A stretch of DNA of 64,000 bases from Atriophallophorus winterbourni (lineage: Eukaryota > Platyhelminthes > Trematoda > Plagiorchiida > Microphallidae), in contig JACCGJ010009904.1 in the NCBI GenBank assembly GCA_013407085.1, positions 1-64,000 of the forward strand, in the 5' to 3' direction. Positions 1-10,861 of the stretch are shown piece after piece (position 1 is the stretch's first letter; each line of letters starts with the position of its first letter). The position numbers and the translations under genes are program-made. Under the pieces are notes generated by a model, which had not been told where the DNA came from, did no database searches, and worked only from the letters and a program-made list of their open reading frames with translations.

Positions 1-59
1 CCACATACGGAGCACAATTGGAGCATACGACGACAATTGCACGCGTTTCAGCCATGTTC

Positions 60-400
60 CTATCGACATCGTCTGACCGCTGCATTAGTCGGTAGCTGTA
101 CCCATCCAGGACATCAATTCAGAAACGATAGCGAAAATTATTTGTCGGACATGGATTGATAATTACGACACACCAGAAATTGTGACGACAGACCGCGTTT
201 GCAATTTGAATAGAAGCTCTTCCATGACCTCACAAGGCTGCTCGGAACAAAGCGAATCCGGACGACAGCTTATCACCTAGCAGCAAACGGGATCGCTGAA
301 CGGATGCACAGACGGTTAAATGCATCATGATGGCTCAATTAGACCCAAGCAACTAGACTGAACACCTATCGCTGGTTCTACTGAGCTGTGTTGCAGACCA
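60..400 (+). pseudogene. Decayed Ty3/gypsy integrase fragment
   Basis: Reading across frames, the plus strand encodes recognisable integrase-core pieces: IQDINSETIAKIICRTWID near 100-170, EIVTTDR near 178-200, then AANGIAERMHRRLNAS near 280-330. In gypsy integrases these correspond to the strand before the second catalytic Asp (TTDRG) and the segment holding the catalytic Glu (AANGxxER). Several frameshifts and stops separate the pieces, so it cannot make a working enzyme. The 5' part of the element lies outside the window. Downstream, to about 860, there may be remains of the pol 3' end and LTR, including an AATAAA at about 835, but I cannot prove an LTR. It is more diverged than the gypsy copy at 44.6-55.4 kb. 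Confidence 0.7.
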
Positions 401-1145
401 GTATATATACACATTCATCATTGTACACGTCGACTTATTCAACCTTTCGCCAACACACGATTCGAAAGTCAATCAGCATCACATGTACAAATATCGAAAC
501 TCCAATCTGATTTTGAAAACATGCAGGTTGCACAGCTATGAATAATATGACATTCAACCTACGTAAAAACAAGTTGCTGCGCCTTGCCGCAAGAACTTGC
601 AATCAGAGTGGTAAGCCGTTCTTGTTGTCCCCCTCGAGACTCACTGTTTTGGTGAATCCATCGTTTCAGTGAAGAAGCTCACACGGGAATTGCTACCTCC
701 CTTTGTATCAAAAAGAAGAAGAGAAAATAATTTCCGCTGTCATATGTTTATTAATATGGAATCAGATTTAGTTTGGGAATGAGCTATTGCGAGAGTTAGT
801 TTTGTTTTTATATTGCTGAAAATTCGTGAACACGAATAAAGTCATTCTTTTCTTCTGTACCGGTAGGATAAAAGGCTGCATACAAGGGTAAGTGTTTGGG
901 ACACAGGTATGGCCAGGGTTAGTGTTCATGAATGACGAAAGCAAAATTATGTAGCATGGCTATTTTTGAAAGTTAAATCGCAGATATGTAGAAGGGTTTA
1001 TACGCGTCTGAACAAAATTGCGATTATTTCTTATCAATAAATCCTTTGACGATAAAGGATATCAATGTGCATTGTGGCGTAAATATTGATCATAATATCA
1101 TTATTGCTCGCTGGCGAGAACTCCCGTCTACATAAGCACTTATGA
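401..1145. other. Unassigned AT-rich stretch
   Basis: No coding frame or repeat I can name. It follows the gypsy integrase remnant and may hold its decayed 3' end; an AATAAA motif near 835 would suit an old LTR. The PLE fragment starts at about 1,146. Confidence 0.4.
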
Positions 1146-1975
1146 GTTCCCAAAGGTTTTCACAAAGTTTGATTGAAATTTTTCACCGGCGGCGCTAATA
1201 ACTTTCTGGTGCTGAACGCATTGAAGAGCGTAAACGGAGATCGATACGAATTTTTTAAGTAAACGTGTGAGAAACTGCGGTTCATTCAATAGCGAGGTGC
1301 AAATCTGCACGCAATAATGTTGTGATTGCCAAAACTATTGTTCTCGTTGTTGTTGTGCAAAATGCTACTCCACTGAAATTTTATTGTGCGGCAAGATGGT
1401 GAATAACATTCCAATACAAAAGGTCAGCATCATGCGATACGTGCGGAAATGTGTGATTGCTTTGTGCAACACTTTAGACTCTCACATAGATATTGATCTG
1501 ATTCTATTCTTGCAATGGAACAAGAGTAAAGAATAATATCGTGTGTGTGTAGCTGTTCAGCTGTTCTAATCGGAACTTTCTAATGCTGAACAAAGATTGT
1601 TGGAGAAAGGATGGAATTTCTGCAAAAGCAAGAACTTTCTAAAGGCTAAGGATCACATCCCCTGTATTGATGAATTATTAAATGCACTTACCAATAAACA
1701 GTAACACGCGGTAAGAAAACTGTATCGCTGGTGTCATCAAAAACAAGGAATAAGGCGATGCAAACCTTGATTCACACGAATGACAAGCACTTCTTACGCT
1801 GAAACAAGATACAAATATAGCCATTACTAAGGCTGACAAAGGTAAAGTAACGGTTATTTTGAACAAAAGCGATTATTTAGACAAGGTTGGGGTACACTAA
1901 TACGAGTGCCGTTATGAACGGATATATAATGGCGCAATGAAAAATGTAATGAATAACTGTAAAATGGTAACCCTC
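1146..1975 (+). mobile_element. Penelope-like element, 5' fragment (copy 1)
   Basis: This block aligns along its length with 23,235-24,055. Both share an untranslated part (about 1,146-1,560) and then the PLE N-terminal coding region: LLEKGWNFCKS near 1,600, then TKADKGKVTVILNKSDYLDKV at about 1,828-1,890. PLE reverse transcriptases start this way (an LLxKGxxFCP-like motif, then KADKG) before the RT fingers. Stops and frameshifts interrupt the frame and homology ends near 1,970, before any RT catalytic motif. It is a 3'-truncated pseudogene. The untranslated part may be the element's pseudo-LTR or 5' UTR. Confidence 0.72.
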
Positions 1976-2062
1976 ACATAGATATTGATCTGATTCTATT
2001 CTTGCAATGGAACAAGAGTAAATAATAATATCGTGTGTGAGTAGCTGTTCAGAAAAATCATT
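1973..2062 (+). repeat. 90-bp direct repeat of PLE leader
   Basis: Positions 1,973-2,062 repeat 1,481-1,560 almost perfectly (CTCACATAGATATTGATCTG followed by GTGTGTAGCTGTTCAG-like sequence). The same leader occurs at 23,572-23,650. Its position exactly where PLE copy 1 breaks off suggests a second PLE leader joined head to tail, a common PLE arrangement, or a template switch. Confidence 0.7.
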
Positions 2063-3199
2063 CTTATTAGTAATTAAACAGCAAATGTTTGTAGGACAAG
2101 CACTAAACACGAAATAATTATTTTACCAGCATTTGAGTTTAGTTTGTGTTACTTTACCAGTACGCTCGTGAATTTATCAATGCTCATTGATGTTTTCAGT
2201 CGTATTTACATTTAATCGACGGGCGTTCCAATTTACTATTTGGAAAATTAGGCTCACTATTTCACAGCAAATATTTTACACGAGCTAAGTTTAAGTACAG
2301 ATACGCCGAATGCCTGGGAACTAAGAACTCAGTAGGTTTTGTAGTGGGAAGAGCAGTACGCTTAATAATAACCATAGGATGACAGGTATATGAAGTAAAT
2401 TAACAAAATCTCTCTAAAATCAACAGGGACAGTCACACCACATATTTTGCCTTATACTCATCCAGTTTAGGAGCGAAAACCTCAACAGATTCCGAGAGTG
2501 TGATTGCTTCGGGCAAGATGTTCCAAGCATTCAAGCATTTAAGAATTCAAGGATTTAGTTTTAAAATTTTAATACTTCACAACACCACAGGATTACGGTA
2601 TGAATAAAAATCTGAAAATGATAATAGTATAAAAGTAATAAAGAATAACAAATGTACGACTCACGATGTTATTTTGAATAGGTATAATTGCAATTTCGTC
2701 TTGAACGCAGCCAGGCAATTAGAGTCCACCACATGTTGGTGTCAGGATTACCAACAAAAAAAAGGCGCCGGCAATCAATATGGGAACTCGTGACGTAAAG
2801 TAATAAGGTATTTCCGCGTTTCTGGAATTATCAAACTTTCTCCGAATGTTTCGATTGCTGAGTCGCATGAATACTCATGACCTTCTGCTGAAACGTTGTC
2901 ACGGACAGCTGAAGAGCAATTAATTGCGAGAGCATTTGCGGTTTCTGGCGAGGTCTTAGTGATTTTTTCACCATTCTAGACGGAAAAATACCAGGTTTGG
3001 ATCTATTTAGTTTGAACCGAATCAGTAGGCGTTCGTGGGTTTGTCCAATCCAATGGCTTGTTTCCGACTATTATCCTGGGCAAGCTCAACTGGATCTTAT
3101 GGGTCGGGTATCTGCTTTTAGCTTACCATTGAAAATTTATACCATCGGTCATTTTGTTGTTAAGACGTTGTTAATACAACGTCCAAGTATTTCTATCTA
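2063..3199. other. Unassigned sequence with a diverged repeat
   Basis: No gene seen. About 2,955-3,195 resembles 9,660-10,125: both contain TTTGAACCG(A/C)ATCA(G/A)TAGGCGTTCG and, later, GGTCATTTTG(T/G)TTGT. The better-preserved copy reads as a decayed LINE linker on the minus strand, so this is probably a remnant of the same element. The rest (2,063-2,950) shows nothing I can name. Confidence 0.4.
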
Positions 3200-3277
3200 G
3201 CAATCCAATGGCTCTTCACAGCCACGGTCGGATCATGTACTCTTTAGTTTGATGGATGTAAATAAGTGATTCAGTAA

Positions 3278-3490
3278 TTAATTCAGTAATGCGTGGATGC
3301 CTTTTTGGGAGAACCATCCAACTATTCTCCTCAGGATTCCCAGAATATCACATGCCCTGTTGAAGACTTTATGACAATGGCTATTTGGGTTCAGATTATT
3401 AGTAATCCAGATACCAATGATCTTTCTTTGTGGTTCTCCAAGGGAGGTTTGCATGTTTAAGATTATATGTGTGCTCGTATTGCCGGACAA
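3278..3490 (-). pseudogene. CR1-like RT C-terminal fragment
   Basis: The 70-residue minus-strand frame contains GIWITNNLNPNSHCHKVFNR and DILGILRRIVGWFSQK. It matches the longer frame at 25,740-26,024, which also keeps NKRKCRMLQLGR and LTWRTTKKDLCIWINN. In CR1/jockey-type LINEs this order (NxxKCxxLxxG, then xxxxDLGxxI, then CxxAxxRAxxxLxxxRR) is the connection and thumb region after the FADD motif. Only this part survives; there is no catalytic centre. It differs in sequence from CR1-A to CR1-G in this window. Confidence 0.6.
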
Positions 3491-3759
3491 GTTGCAACAT
3501 TTTACATTTACGTTTGTTAAAAGGCATCAGTTCTATTTGAGACCAGGGATACTGAGCATCCAACTGCTCTTTCAGCATTGAACAATATTCAGTGGATCAG
3601 ATTTCCTTCATTATTTTCATGGCATCAGCAAAACGTAAAATTTCGCATGGTGATACTTTGGGAAACGTCATGTATAACAAGAAAATTATAGGCCTGGGCA
3701 CTGAAACCTAATGGAGGCTGCTGGTGACATTGATGGTTTTTGACATACAGCCCTCAATG

Positions 3760-4484
3760 GTATCCAAAGGTTGTCACAGCCGGGGGTGGGAGTATGAATG
3801 AGCCAACCTAATATCTAGAAAGGCCTCCCACTGGGCGTGCGTACTCAAATAGCCTCTGCAACCAAGTCCAACTCCTGGCCTGCACGAGTGGCTTTCACAA
3901 GCCCGGCGGGAACTGCTCTTACTGACAGGAGAGGGGCGAAGGCGGGTGACTGGCGCCTTAAAACCAGTTTGCCCCCCTGTACCGGGCAGATGGAGCTCGT
4001 CAGCTACTGGCAATCCATCAAGGGGAAGGAAAACCCTGACCACAAACCCCCACTGCCTTGTGGGTCACCCGATTGCGGGAAAGGCTTCGGGAGAAAACCC
4101 CGAGGCAAAATCCGGAGAGAAGTTCCGTAGGTAGATAACTGGCGCACAGCGCGTATTAATCTGCCAACTCACTGCTTCCTGTTTAGGGTTGCACTTGGCT
4201 GTGCAAAGGCTAGAGAGGTGTACTCGAACAACCACAGTGGTGCTGGTGGACATCACTTGTACATACCCCCGCAAGAAACTTCATGATGATGTCCTCAATG
4301 GGTGGCCTGCGTACCAGCTACGGATGATTTCGCTGGTGGAAACGGACTGGATCACACGATCTGGCAACGATCTTCGGCCTCCGATCGACTTGCTTTGGCT
4401 AGGTGCGAATCCGAGAACAATCATGAAGCCGGCTAACCACCCGTGGAAGCCAGCAGCCCCAAAGTAAAGTAAGTAAAAGTAAAT
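3760..4484 (+). mobile_element. Non-autonomous RTE-derived element, 725 bp, with TSD
   Basis: The empty site is visible at 26,205-26,226. Here it is split, with ATACAGCCCTCAATG at 3,745-3,759 and ATACAGCCCTCATG at 4,485-4,498 (TSD with one base lost). The 5' part (GGTTGTCACAGCCGGGGGTG at 3,769) matches the 5' leader of the full RTE at 21,446 reading leftward, including the conserved KAGDWRLKTS frame. The 3' part (from about 4,340) matches the 3' end of the RTE at 32,060-32,170 and ends in AAGTAAAGTAAGTAAAAGTAAA. Nearly all endonuclease and RT coding sequence is missing. It must have been moved by RTE enzymes supplied in trans, or is a deletion derivative. Confidence 0.85.
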
Positions 4485-5170
4485 ATACAGCCCTCATGCA
4501 GTCTCGCACATGCTGTTATGTGAGATAATCTCGCAATAGTCACCAAAACCATGCTAATGAAAAGTGTATAGAGTAATTGAGTGAATGTTTGTGAGAGTGC
4601 AGATTACGAGTCTTGGCCAAATTGTCTAGGAAGATTTACATTTGGTAGAATAAATGAAATAAGAAAACGCCTAGGAAACTATGCACATAGTTCCAAATTT
4701 CCGTCTGCAACATAAATTTCTAGCAAAGCCACTGCATAAAGTCTCTAGGAAACATCCTCGCTTCATAACATTGATTGTCCACGTTTAGCTTATTTCGTGG
4801 CACCGTCCAGGATAATTTAAACAATTATGTCGATAACTTGTTACTCATGAGTAAACGTAGGTTTGAAAGGTTAAATTTCTGAAATTTAAAAAACGTTATC
4901 AGTACAAAATGTTCTGCAGCTTGAGGATTGGTAAAAATAATCATATCATTAGGAACGGGTTTCGCTGTTAAACTTGTAACCGTTCGAGACTGTAAATACA
5001 TAGGAGATCGAAATTTCTTTGTAGTTATCGAGCTGATTGATGCGTGAAGCCTGTGATGCGCAAGACGTTTCCAATGAATTCGGTGTCACTGACCGAACGG
5101 TAAATTACAGAATAGTTTCTCAATCAGAGAGAGATAGCGAGGAGACACAATTTGATGATCTATTAAACAA

Positions 5171-5940
5171 ATTCTCTTTACATATCGAAGCCTCTTGTGA
5201 GGTACGTAATGTAGCGTTGGGTTTAGGTGGGTTGCATTTAGTATCGGATTCAATGTTTCCTCGAAATTATGGGAACACGTATCTACGTATATGATTCGAT
5301 TTTCTAGGTTTCTGATTGTGATACATTGGACTTGGCGCCGTTTAACGCCTTTGTTCTACAGACGCTGAACACATAACAAACACCTGTAATTTCAGCATTA
5401 TTCATAAAGACAACTGCCTCTTTAGTTAAAAATTTATCACAATTAGTGTGTATCATAATGGAGAACGTATAACACATGACTACTTTCGATTTCACACTTA
5501 CCCCCTTTTTGCAAATTTAACACTAATCACGCGTAGATTCCTTAGGTCCTGACATCCGATAGCCGTTGAGTTCAAGGTCCTCTGATCGTTGAATGTGGGC
5601 TTTGATAACTTCCACGGAAACACCTAGGCGTGCATCGATCGATTAACGGTTGAGAGGTTCGCATGGGAACGAAAGTAAAATAGTCGTGGTGACCGTTGGT
5701 TTGATCTCACACAAAGGAAACACGACTTGTGGATCACCCACTTCAACACCTGTTTCATCGACAAAAATCACGTGGTAGCAGATAGCAGGGCTACGAGTTA
5801 ATTATGCCACACACTATATCCAATTGTCTAAGGTTGTTCTTTGCTGTCAACGTTTGATTTATATGAAACTCTTTGCCACCACATATCATTTGTGCATCAA
5901 GCCTGATCATATTCTAGGCAAAACTTGATCAAATCCAACC
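5171..5940. other. Unassigned stretch
   Basis: After the duplicated block ends I see no convincing gene. Short frames here (for example 5,304-5,495 minus) show no family signature. It might hold decayed CR1 5' sequence belonging to the next element, but nothing supports that directly. Confidence 0.3.
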
Positions 5941-5944
5941 TCGC

Positions 5945-6080
5945 ACCTGAATATACAAGCTGACTTTCCATATTGATAAAATATTCTCGCTGTTTTATGC
6001 ATTCACTATATATTTATTATATGGTTACTCAAGGTATTTGCTTTTTGGACCATTAAAACTTTTAATTAATTTAATTTGTG
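5945..6080 (+). repeat. CR1-A family 3' tail remnant
   Basis: GCTTTTTGGACCATTAAAAC at about 6,042 resembles the 3' end of CR1-A (GCTTTTTAGACCATTAAAAT at about 9,277) and a reverse-strand copy at 27,549-27,610. It is probably the tail of another, 5'-truncated copy lying just upstream of CR1-A. Confidence 0.5.
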
Positions 6081-6180
6081 TTGTTGAGATCCAAGTTTGT
6101 ATGGGAATATGAAATCTTTATCTATTTGCAAAATGTTTCAAATTCAGTAGCTGGATGGAAGCTTGTTTTGCATTAACTAG

Positions 6181-7902
6181 ATGTTGAATAGATCTGAATC
6201 GCTTTGTCTTCTCAAACAGACCAAGCTTGACTTGATTCGCATCTCAAGTTTAGCATCTTCCAGAGTCGGCGTGACAATGACGGTTGTCTCAGATTATGCC
6301 ATCACACGAGACCATCCATCTTTGCTTACCAAAACTGTTCTTGGATGCCTCTATATCAATGCCCAATGCTTGATTAACAAATTTGCCGAACTAGTCGCTC
6401 GGTTTGAGACTAAACGACCTCAGCTAATTGCCATTACCGAAACTTGGCTGAGCCCGGAAATCCACGATTTTGAGTTAGAGATTGCTGGCACGTCACTGCT
6501 CCGCCGAGACCGTGCGTCACGTGGAGGAAGTGTGGCACTCTATTATGATCAGAGACTCAAGTGCAAAGAACTGACGGATTCCGACTTGGTGCTTCAGGAC
6601 ACGCTATGGTGTTTGTTAACAACGACTACAGGCGATGATTGCACAATCGGCGTAATTTATCGTCCACCAACAGCCCCGGAAGTGTATAATACGAATCTAC
6701 TCGATAAGCTACGCTTGATTGCCTCGAGATATCATACCAGAATCTTGATCATGGGAGACTTTAATCTGCCTAACTTGCGGAAGACAAACAAAATTTCTCA
6801 GACCTCCACTGCTGCCATCTTCCAGCAGCTGCTTGACGAAATTCCTTTGTATAATCACGTTGAAAGCAATACAAGATACAGAGGGAGAGATATGCCTTCA
6901 ATGCTCGATCTTATCTTGACAACTGAAGAGGACTCCGTCGAAAGCATTACATACGATTGTCCGCTAGGTTCGAGCGACCATTTGGTCTTGAATTTTGACT
7001 ACCTATGTCAAGCAGAGCGAACAAACGATAGAATAAAATTCATCAGAAAGGTATGCCTATCAAAATTATCAAACGCCCTAAGTTTGATTAACGATTGGCA
7101 AATTGAAGGCATAGGAGTAAAAGAGCAGTGGTGTAGCATTTTGACCAATCTAAACCGGGAAATCAACTCAAACTCAGCACTCGTACCAAAACAGTGTGGA
7201 AAGGCATTCGAATTTAAAATCCGCAGTCGCACTCGGAAATGGATTAAACTGCGAAATAAGGCTTGGATAAACCATCGCCGGTTAACCACCGATGCCACAT
7301 GGGAGACCTTTAGAAAACTAAGAAACCAGGTCATTAAACTTATTGCTGAAGACAAAATACAGTATCAAGCTGTCATAATGTCTAAAATGGAACGGAATCC
7401 CAAGCTTCTTTACCAGATTGTGAACAAGCAGTGTTCAGTGAAACCAGGAGTTGCGGCCTTGCGGACGCCCACTGGAATGACCACAAATGCAGCTGACACC
7501 GCGGATGCTTTGGTAAATTATTATGCTACAGTATTTTGTCCAAAGGAAAGCGTGGATATACAAATGGATCCAGAAATAACGCATCCTCTACCATTGGACA
7601 CAATAACCATCAACAAAGAAGAGGTGCTGGGAACACTACTATCGTTGAATCCCAGAAAATCCCCTGGTTGTGATAAAATTACCCCGAATATACTCAAGCA
7701 TTGTGCACAATCTCTATGCGGACCTCTAACTCAGTTATTCTGCGAATCGTTGTCGCAAAGTGTCATACCGACTGAATGGAAATCTGGTATAATCTCCCCG
7801 ATTTTCAAAGGCGGGGTGCGTTCGGAGCCCGCAAATTACAGACCTGTTACTTTGTTGTCCGCCGTATCCAAGGTACTCGAAAGGATCGTGGCAAAAAACT
7901 GA
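6181..7902 (+). pseudogene. CR1-A ORF2 part 1: endonuclease and RT start
   Basis: The 573-residue frame holds the endonuclease: INAQCLINKFAELV (~residue 60), AITETWLSP (~83), GGSVALYY (~112), VIYRPP (~158), MGDFNLPN (~192) and GSSDHLVLNF (~265). These are the APE-like motifs (metal-binding Glu in TETWL, GDFNLP, terminal SDH) that nick target DNA to prime reverse transcription. The RT start follows: KSPGCDKITPNILK (~493) and FKGGVRSEPANYRPVTLLS (~545). The frame ends at KVLERIVAKN, where a frameshift near 7,890 breaks it; the RT continues in the next frame. The true start is uncertain because the 5' part has no clear homology; the first Met is used. Confidence 0.88.
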
Positions 7903-8699
7903 GCAAATACCTTGAGGAAAATAAGCTATTTTCGGGAGCCCAACACGGTTTTAGAAGGGGATACTCCTGTCTTACTAACCTTCTCCTCACCCTTGACGAC
8001 TGGACTCGAGCAGTGGATGCTGGGGATACTATCCATGTATGTTACCTCGATATGTCGAAAGCATTTGACCGTGTAAACCACAGTATTCTCTTGCAGAAGC
8101 TGGAACGTTGTGGTATCACTGGCAGTCTGTTAGCATGGTTAGAAAATTACCTGACTGATCGGTTTGTTCAAGTCTCTGTGGACGGTGCTCTATCGAAGTC
8201 GGTAGCCGTGACAAGTGGAGTGCCTCAGGGATCCGTCCTCGGACCAATCCTCTTCGCGCTTTATGCTCATGACATACCATCTCTCATCAAATGCAAGATC
8301 GTACTGTTCGCGGACGATATAAAAGTTTGGTCTAAGATAAGTAAGTCGGAATACTGCGAACTGCTCCAGAAGGATCTGGACAACCTCCAGGCTTTGTCCC
8401 TAAAAAATCGCATATTTTTCAATTTCCAAATGTGTCACATGTTAAACATTGGCAAATATGTGCAGTACCAGTATTTTCTTGGAACACACAGCCTCTCATG
8501 GACCATGGAACAAAGGGACTTGGGTGTGTTAATAAGCAACACCCTAGGGATGTCGAGCCACTGCAACTACGTCTATCGCAAAACATCACAGAAATTGTCA
8601 CTCCTAAAGAGAATTTTCGGTAGGTTCTCAAAACAGACAATTACCTGTATTATAAATACGTACATCAGGCCCACGATGGAATATGCGGTTCAAGCATAG
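7885..8699 (+). pseudogene. CR1-A ORF2 part 2: RT palm
   Basis: This continues the RT after the frameshift: AQHGFRRGYSCLTNLLLTLD, then YLDMSKAFDRVNH (motif A with the first catalytic Asp), SGVPQGSVLGPILF (motif B) and LFADDIKVWS (motif C, the Asp pair). Then come an NIGKYVQ stretch and RDLGVLISNTL, ending in INTYIRPTMEYAVQA followed by a stop. All the palm motifs are intact, so inactivation comes from the frameshifts rather than catalytic-site loss. Only the part from about 7,885 belongs to the RT; the out-of-frame residues before it do not. Confidence 0.88.
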
Positions 8700-9114
8700 T
8701 CGCCATGTTGCGACTTTGCAACGAATATATCATCGAGCTACCAAACTTGTCACTGGACTCAGCCGGAAACCCTACAATGAGCGAATCAAAACGCTAAATT
8801 TATTTGATTATCCACGTCGTCGTCTCCGAGGGGATTTGATTCTGGTTTACAATATTTTGAATACTGAAAATCACCCTCTACAATGCTTATTGAATCTACG
8901 GAGCTCGCATAATACAAGAGCTCACACATTTACTCTAACTGTCCCTCACTCGAGACTAAACTGCAGACGACATTTTTTTGCCGTGCGAGTTTGTTTTACT
9001 TGGAACAATCTGCCAGATAATGTTGTGAACTCACCAAACCAGCAAACTTTCAAGAGAAGCCCTGATGCCTATTTGACCCTAAACCCGTGCATTGAAGAAA
9101 ACTATACATCTTAA
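8683..9114 (+). pseudogene. CR1-A ORF2 part 3: C-terminal region
   Basis: The frame carries the usual CR1 tail: LQRIYHRATKLVTGLSRKPY, then RRRLRGDLILVYNIL, then NTRAHTFTL, FFAVRVCFTWNNLP and a stop at 9,112-9,114. CR1 proteins end with this RAT(K/R)-RRLRGDLIxxFxIL-FFxxRVxxxWNxLP series, whose role is not well defined. It is reached by a second frameshift near 8,690 from the RT palm frame. The 3' UTR (9,115-9,300) follows. Confidence 0.85.
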
Positions 9115-9533
9115 CACCATACACCTACATTTGTTATCCCACCAATCGAAAAAAATTTCTGCCCTTGGATATTTACTTGATTCTTGAACTGCCCAGTAAG
9201 CAATCTAATCCCATTTTTGCTTGTTATATTATTCGTTGTTGTCATATTATTCTGTGGTTTTTTGTAAAGCTATATGCTTTTTAGACCATTAAAATTGAAT
9301 TGAAATCATCCACAAAGAGAGACATATGGACTGTGACACGTTTGGGATGGACGTTGAGGTAGACCAGAGAGAGCACCGGACCAAGCACAGAAACTTGTGA
9401 GACATAGCTAGTTGCATAAATCACAACGTGTTTCGCACAATTGACTGCCGCTTACATTTAGGATTGCAGGTGTGATTCCGTCAGCCACGGGGACTTGTTG
9501 ATATTCAACATTCATTTGTGGAGCAGCATTATT

Positions 9534-10230
9534 TCAGAATTGGCGCATATATCGCTTATAGTCTCCGGCACCATTGGTGCTGAATATTCCGACGGAACTA
9601 GGCATTCTTGTGGGTAAAACTCGTGAATAAAAACTGGCTAGAGCGTTAGACGTTTCCAACACAGAATTAATTAGTCTGTTATCTATCATGATCGAAAATA
9701 CACCAGGTTTCAGCTTCGTAGTATTGTTAACAGTCAATTTGGAAGAATACCGTGTTTATGTAATGATGATTATGTCCGCTGAGTAGTGTGAGCATTTAAC
9801 GGTTAACTCCGATAATGTGCTCGAAAGGCCTTTGTATATAAACATCTTATAAAGTTTGTAGTGTTCAAATCATGATAGGTTTTCAATGGGCCGAATCAGT
9901 TTGCTTAGGAATGCTCACGATTTATGGAGCTATCGCATGATATTCAGTTTGAACCGCATCAATAGGCGTTCGAGGGTCGGAGCTATCAGTTTGCCTGCTT
10001 CCATCGATTATACTGGGCAAGCTCACCTTGACGTATTGCGGTAGGTTTCTTCCATTAGCTTTCCGTTCACGATCGATACTATTGGTCATTTTGGTTGTCA
10101 ACAAGGTTCGGTATAAAGGGCTAGGACCTTGTCTTTTATCGTCGACAGACCGCAATATCGCAATAGCATCCACAAGTATGGCATTTTTAATACCGAATGT
10201 TTCGGCTAGGTATTTCTACTGTTTGTGAAT
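9534..10230 (-). pseudogene. Degenerate LINE linker between endonuclease and RT
   Basis: On the minus strand, frame 9,534-9,737 reads SNALASFYSRVLPTRMP, like the CR1 linker (KANALASFFSSVF) between endonuclease and RT. The frame at 9,922-10,173 shows no clear motif but is in the upstream position expected for it. A diverged copy lies at 2,955-3,195. Stops and frameshifts are frequent. I can call only an old non-LTR remnant, not a family. Confidence 0.4.
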
Positions 10231-10860
10231 GTGATCAGACGTTTCTGATAAAGGTAATTCAGCAGCAAATTCCAGAACGCTTACGTGCACAAAACCTTTG
10301 GAGTATATTCTTCTCGACATTGCTTCGATGACATTCGCCCTCCCCATAGTCGATCCGCATGGATACAACACTGGTCACCTCTTAGAAGGTAAGCATCTGA
10401 AGGTAGGTTTTCCACATCCTCCGCAGATTGCAGCGTTATTCCTAAAAGGTCATGCCATTCAGAAAAGTCATTCTTGGCTTAGCTCCGTACAGCGTTTCCT
10501 GTGAAGGGTAGATAAAATTAACATCAAGGTTTATGCCCGCAGTTTTGGGTCGGTCTTTTAAGATACGGTTTTGCTGGGTCCTTTCTTGTTTCCATTAAGT
10601 TGAATAGTCACTCATCCTGGAAAACACGTACCATTTAGTCACCATCTGCGTGGTTGTCTGGGCAAATGTTGCCCTGTTTGTTGATAATGGATTTTTTATA
10701 GTTTCTTTGGTAGTAGCAATCGTGCTTTCATGACGATTTTATGAGTTCATTCTGTTTTATACAGGATTGCAGTCCATCTAGACGCGTCTAAATTTCATTC
10801 TCTAGGACCGATTGGAATATGCTTGGGACCAATCGTGTATTCATAATGCAAAGAAATTGG
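10231..10860. other. Unassigned stretch
   Basis: No recognisable gene or repeat. The frame at 10,298-10,504 has no signature. It could be the 5' leader of the PLE whose N-terminal frame begins at 10,862. Confidence 0.3.
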
Positions 10861-10861
10861 A

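Larger units (their letters stand above)
3200..5170. repeat. Duplicated block, copy 1 (with 25,656-26,957)
   Basis: From CTAGCAATCCAA at 3,200 the sequence matches 25,656 onward through the AGAGAGATAGCGAGG motif at about 5,128 (26,918 in copy 2). Copy 1 is longer because of a 725-bp RTE-derived insertion at 3,760-4,484; copy 2 has its own 160-bp insertion. On the minus strand both begin with a CR1-like reverse-transcriptase C-terminal fragment (3,278-3,490: NPNSHCHKVFNRACDILGIL). Whether this is a segmental duplication or two copies of one composite element cannot be decided here. Confidence 0.72.
6181..9300 (+). mobile_element. CR1-like non-LTR retrotransposon A
   Basis: A single element holds an apurinic-like endonuclease, a reverse transcriptase with FADD at 8,307-8,318, a CR1-type C-terminal region and a 3' UTR ending near GACCATTAAAATTGAATTG (about 9,300). 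Coding capacity is split into three frames by two frameshifts (about 7,890 and 8,690). No ORF1 with a PHD finger is seen upstream. Tail fragments of the same family occur at about 5,945-6,080 and 27,549-27,610. Its sequence differs clearly from CR1-B to CR1-G. Confidence 0.9.

Noticed and set aside
2905..2945. Hammerhead-like CTGAAGA followed by the palindrome GCAATTAATTGC and GAGA
   Set aside because: A14 would be G (GAGA, not GAAA), stem III does not form, and stem I is only three pairs. Likely chance.
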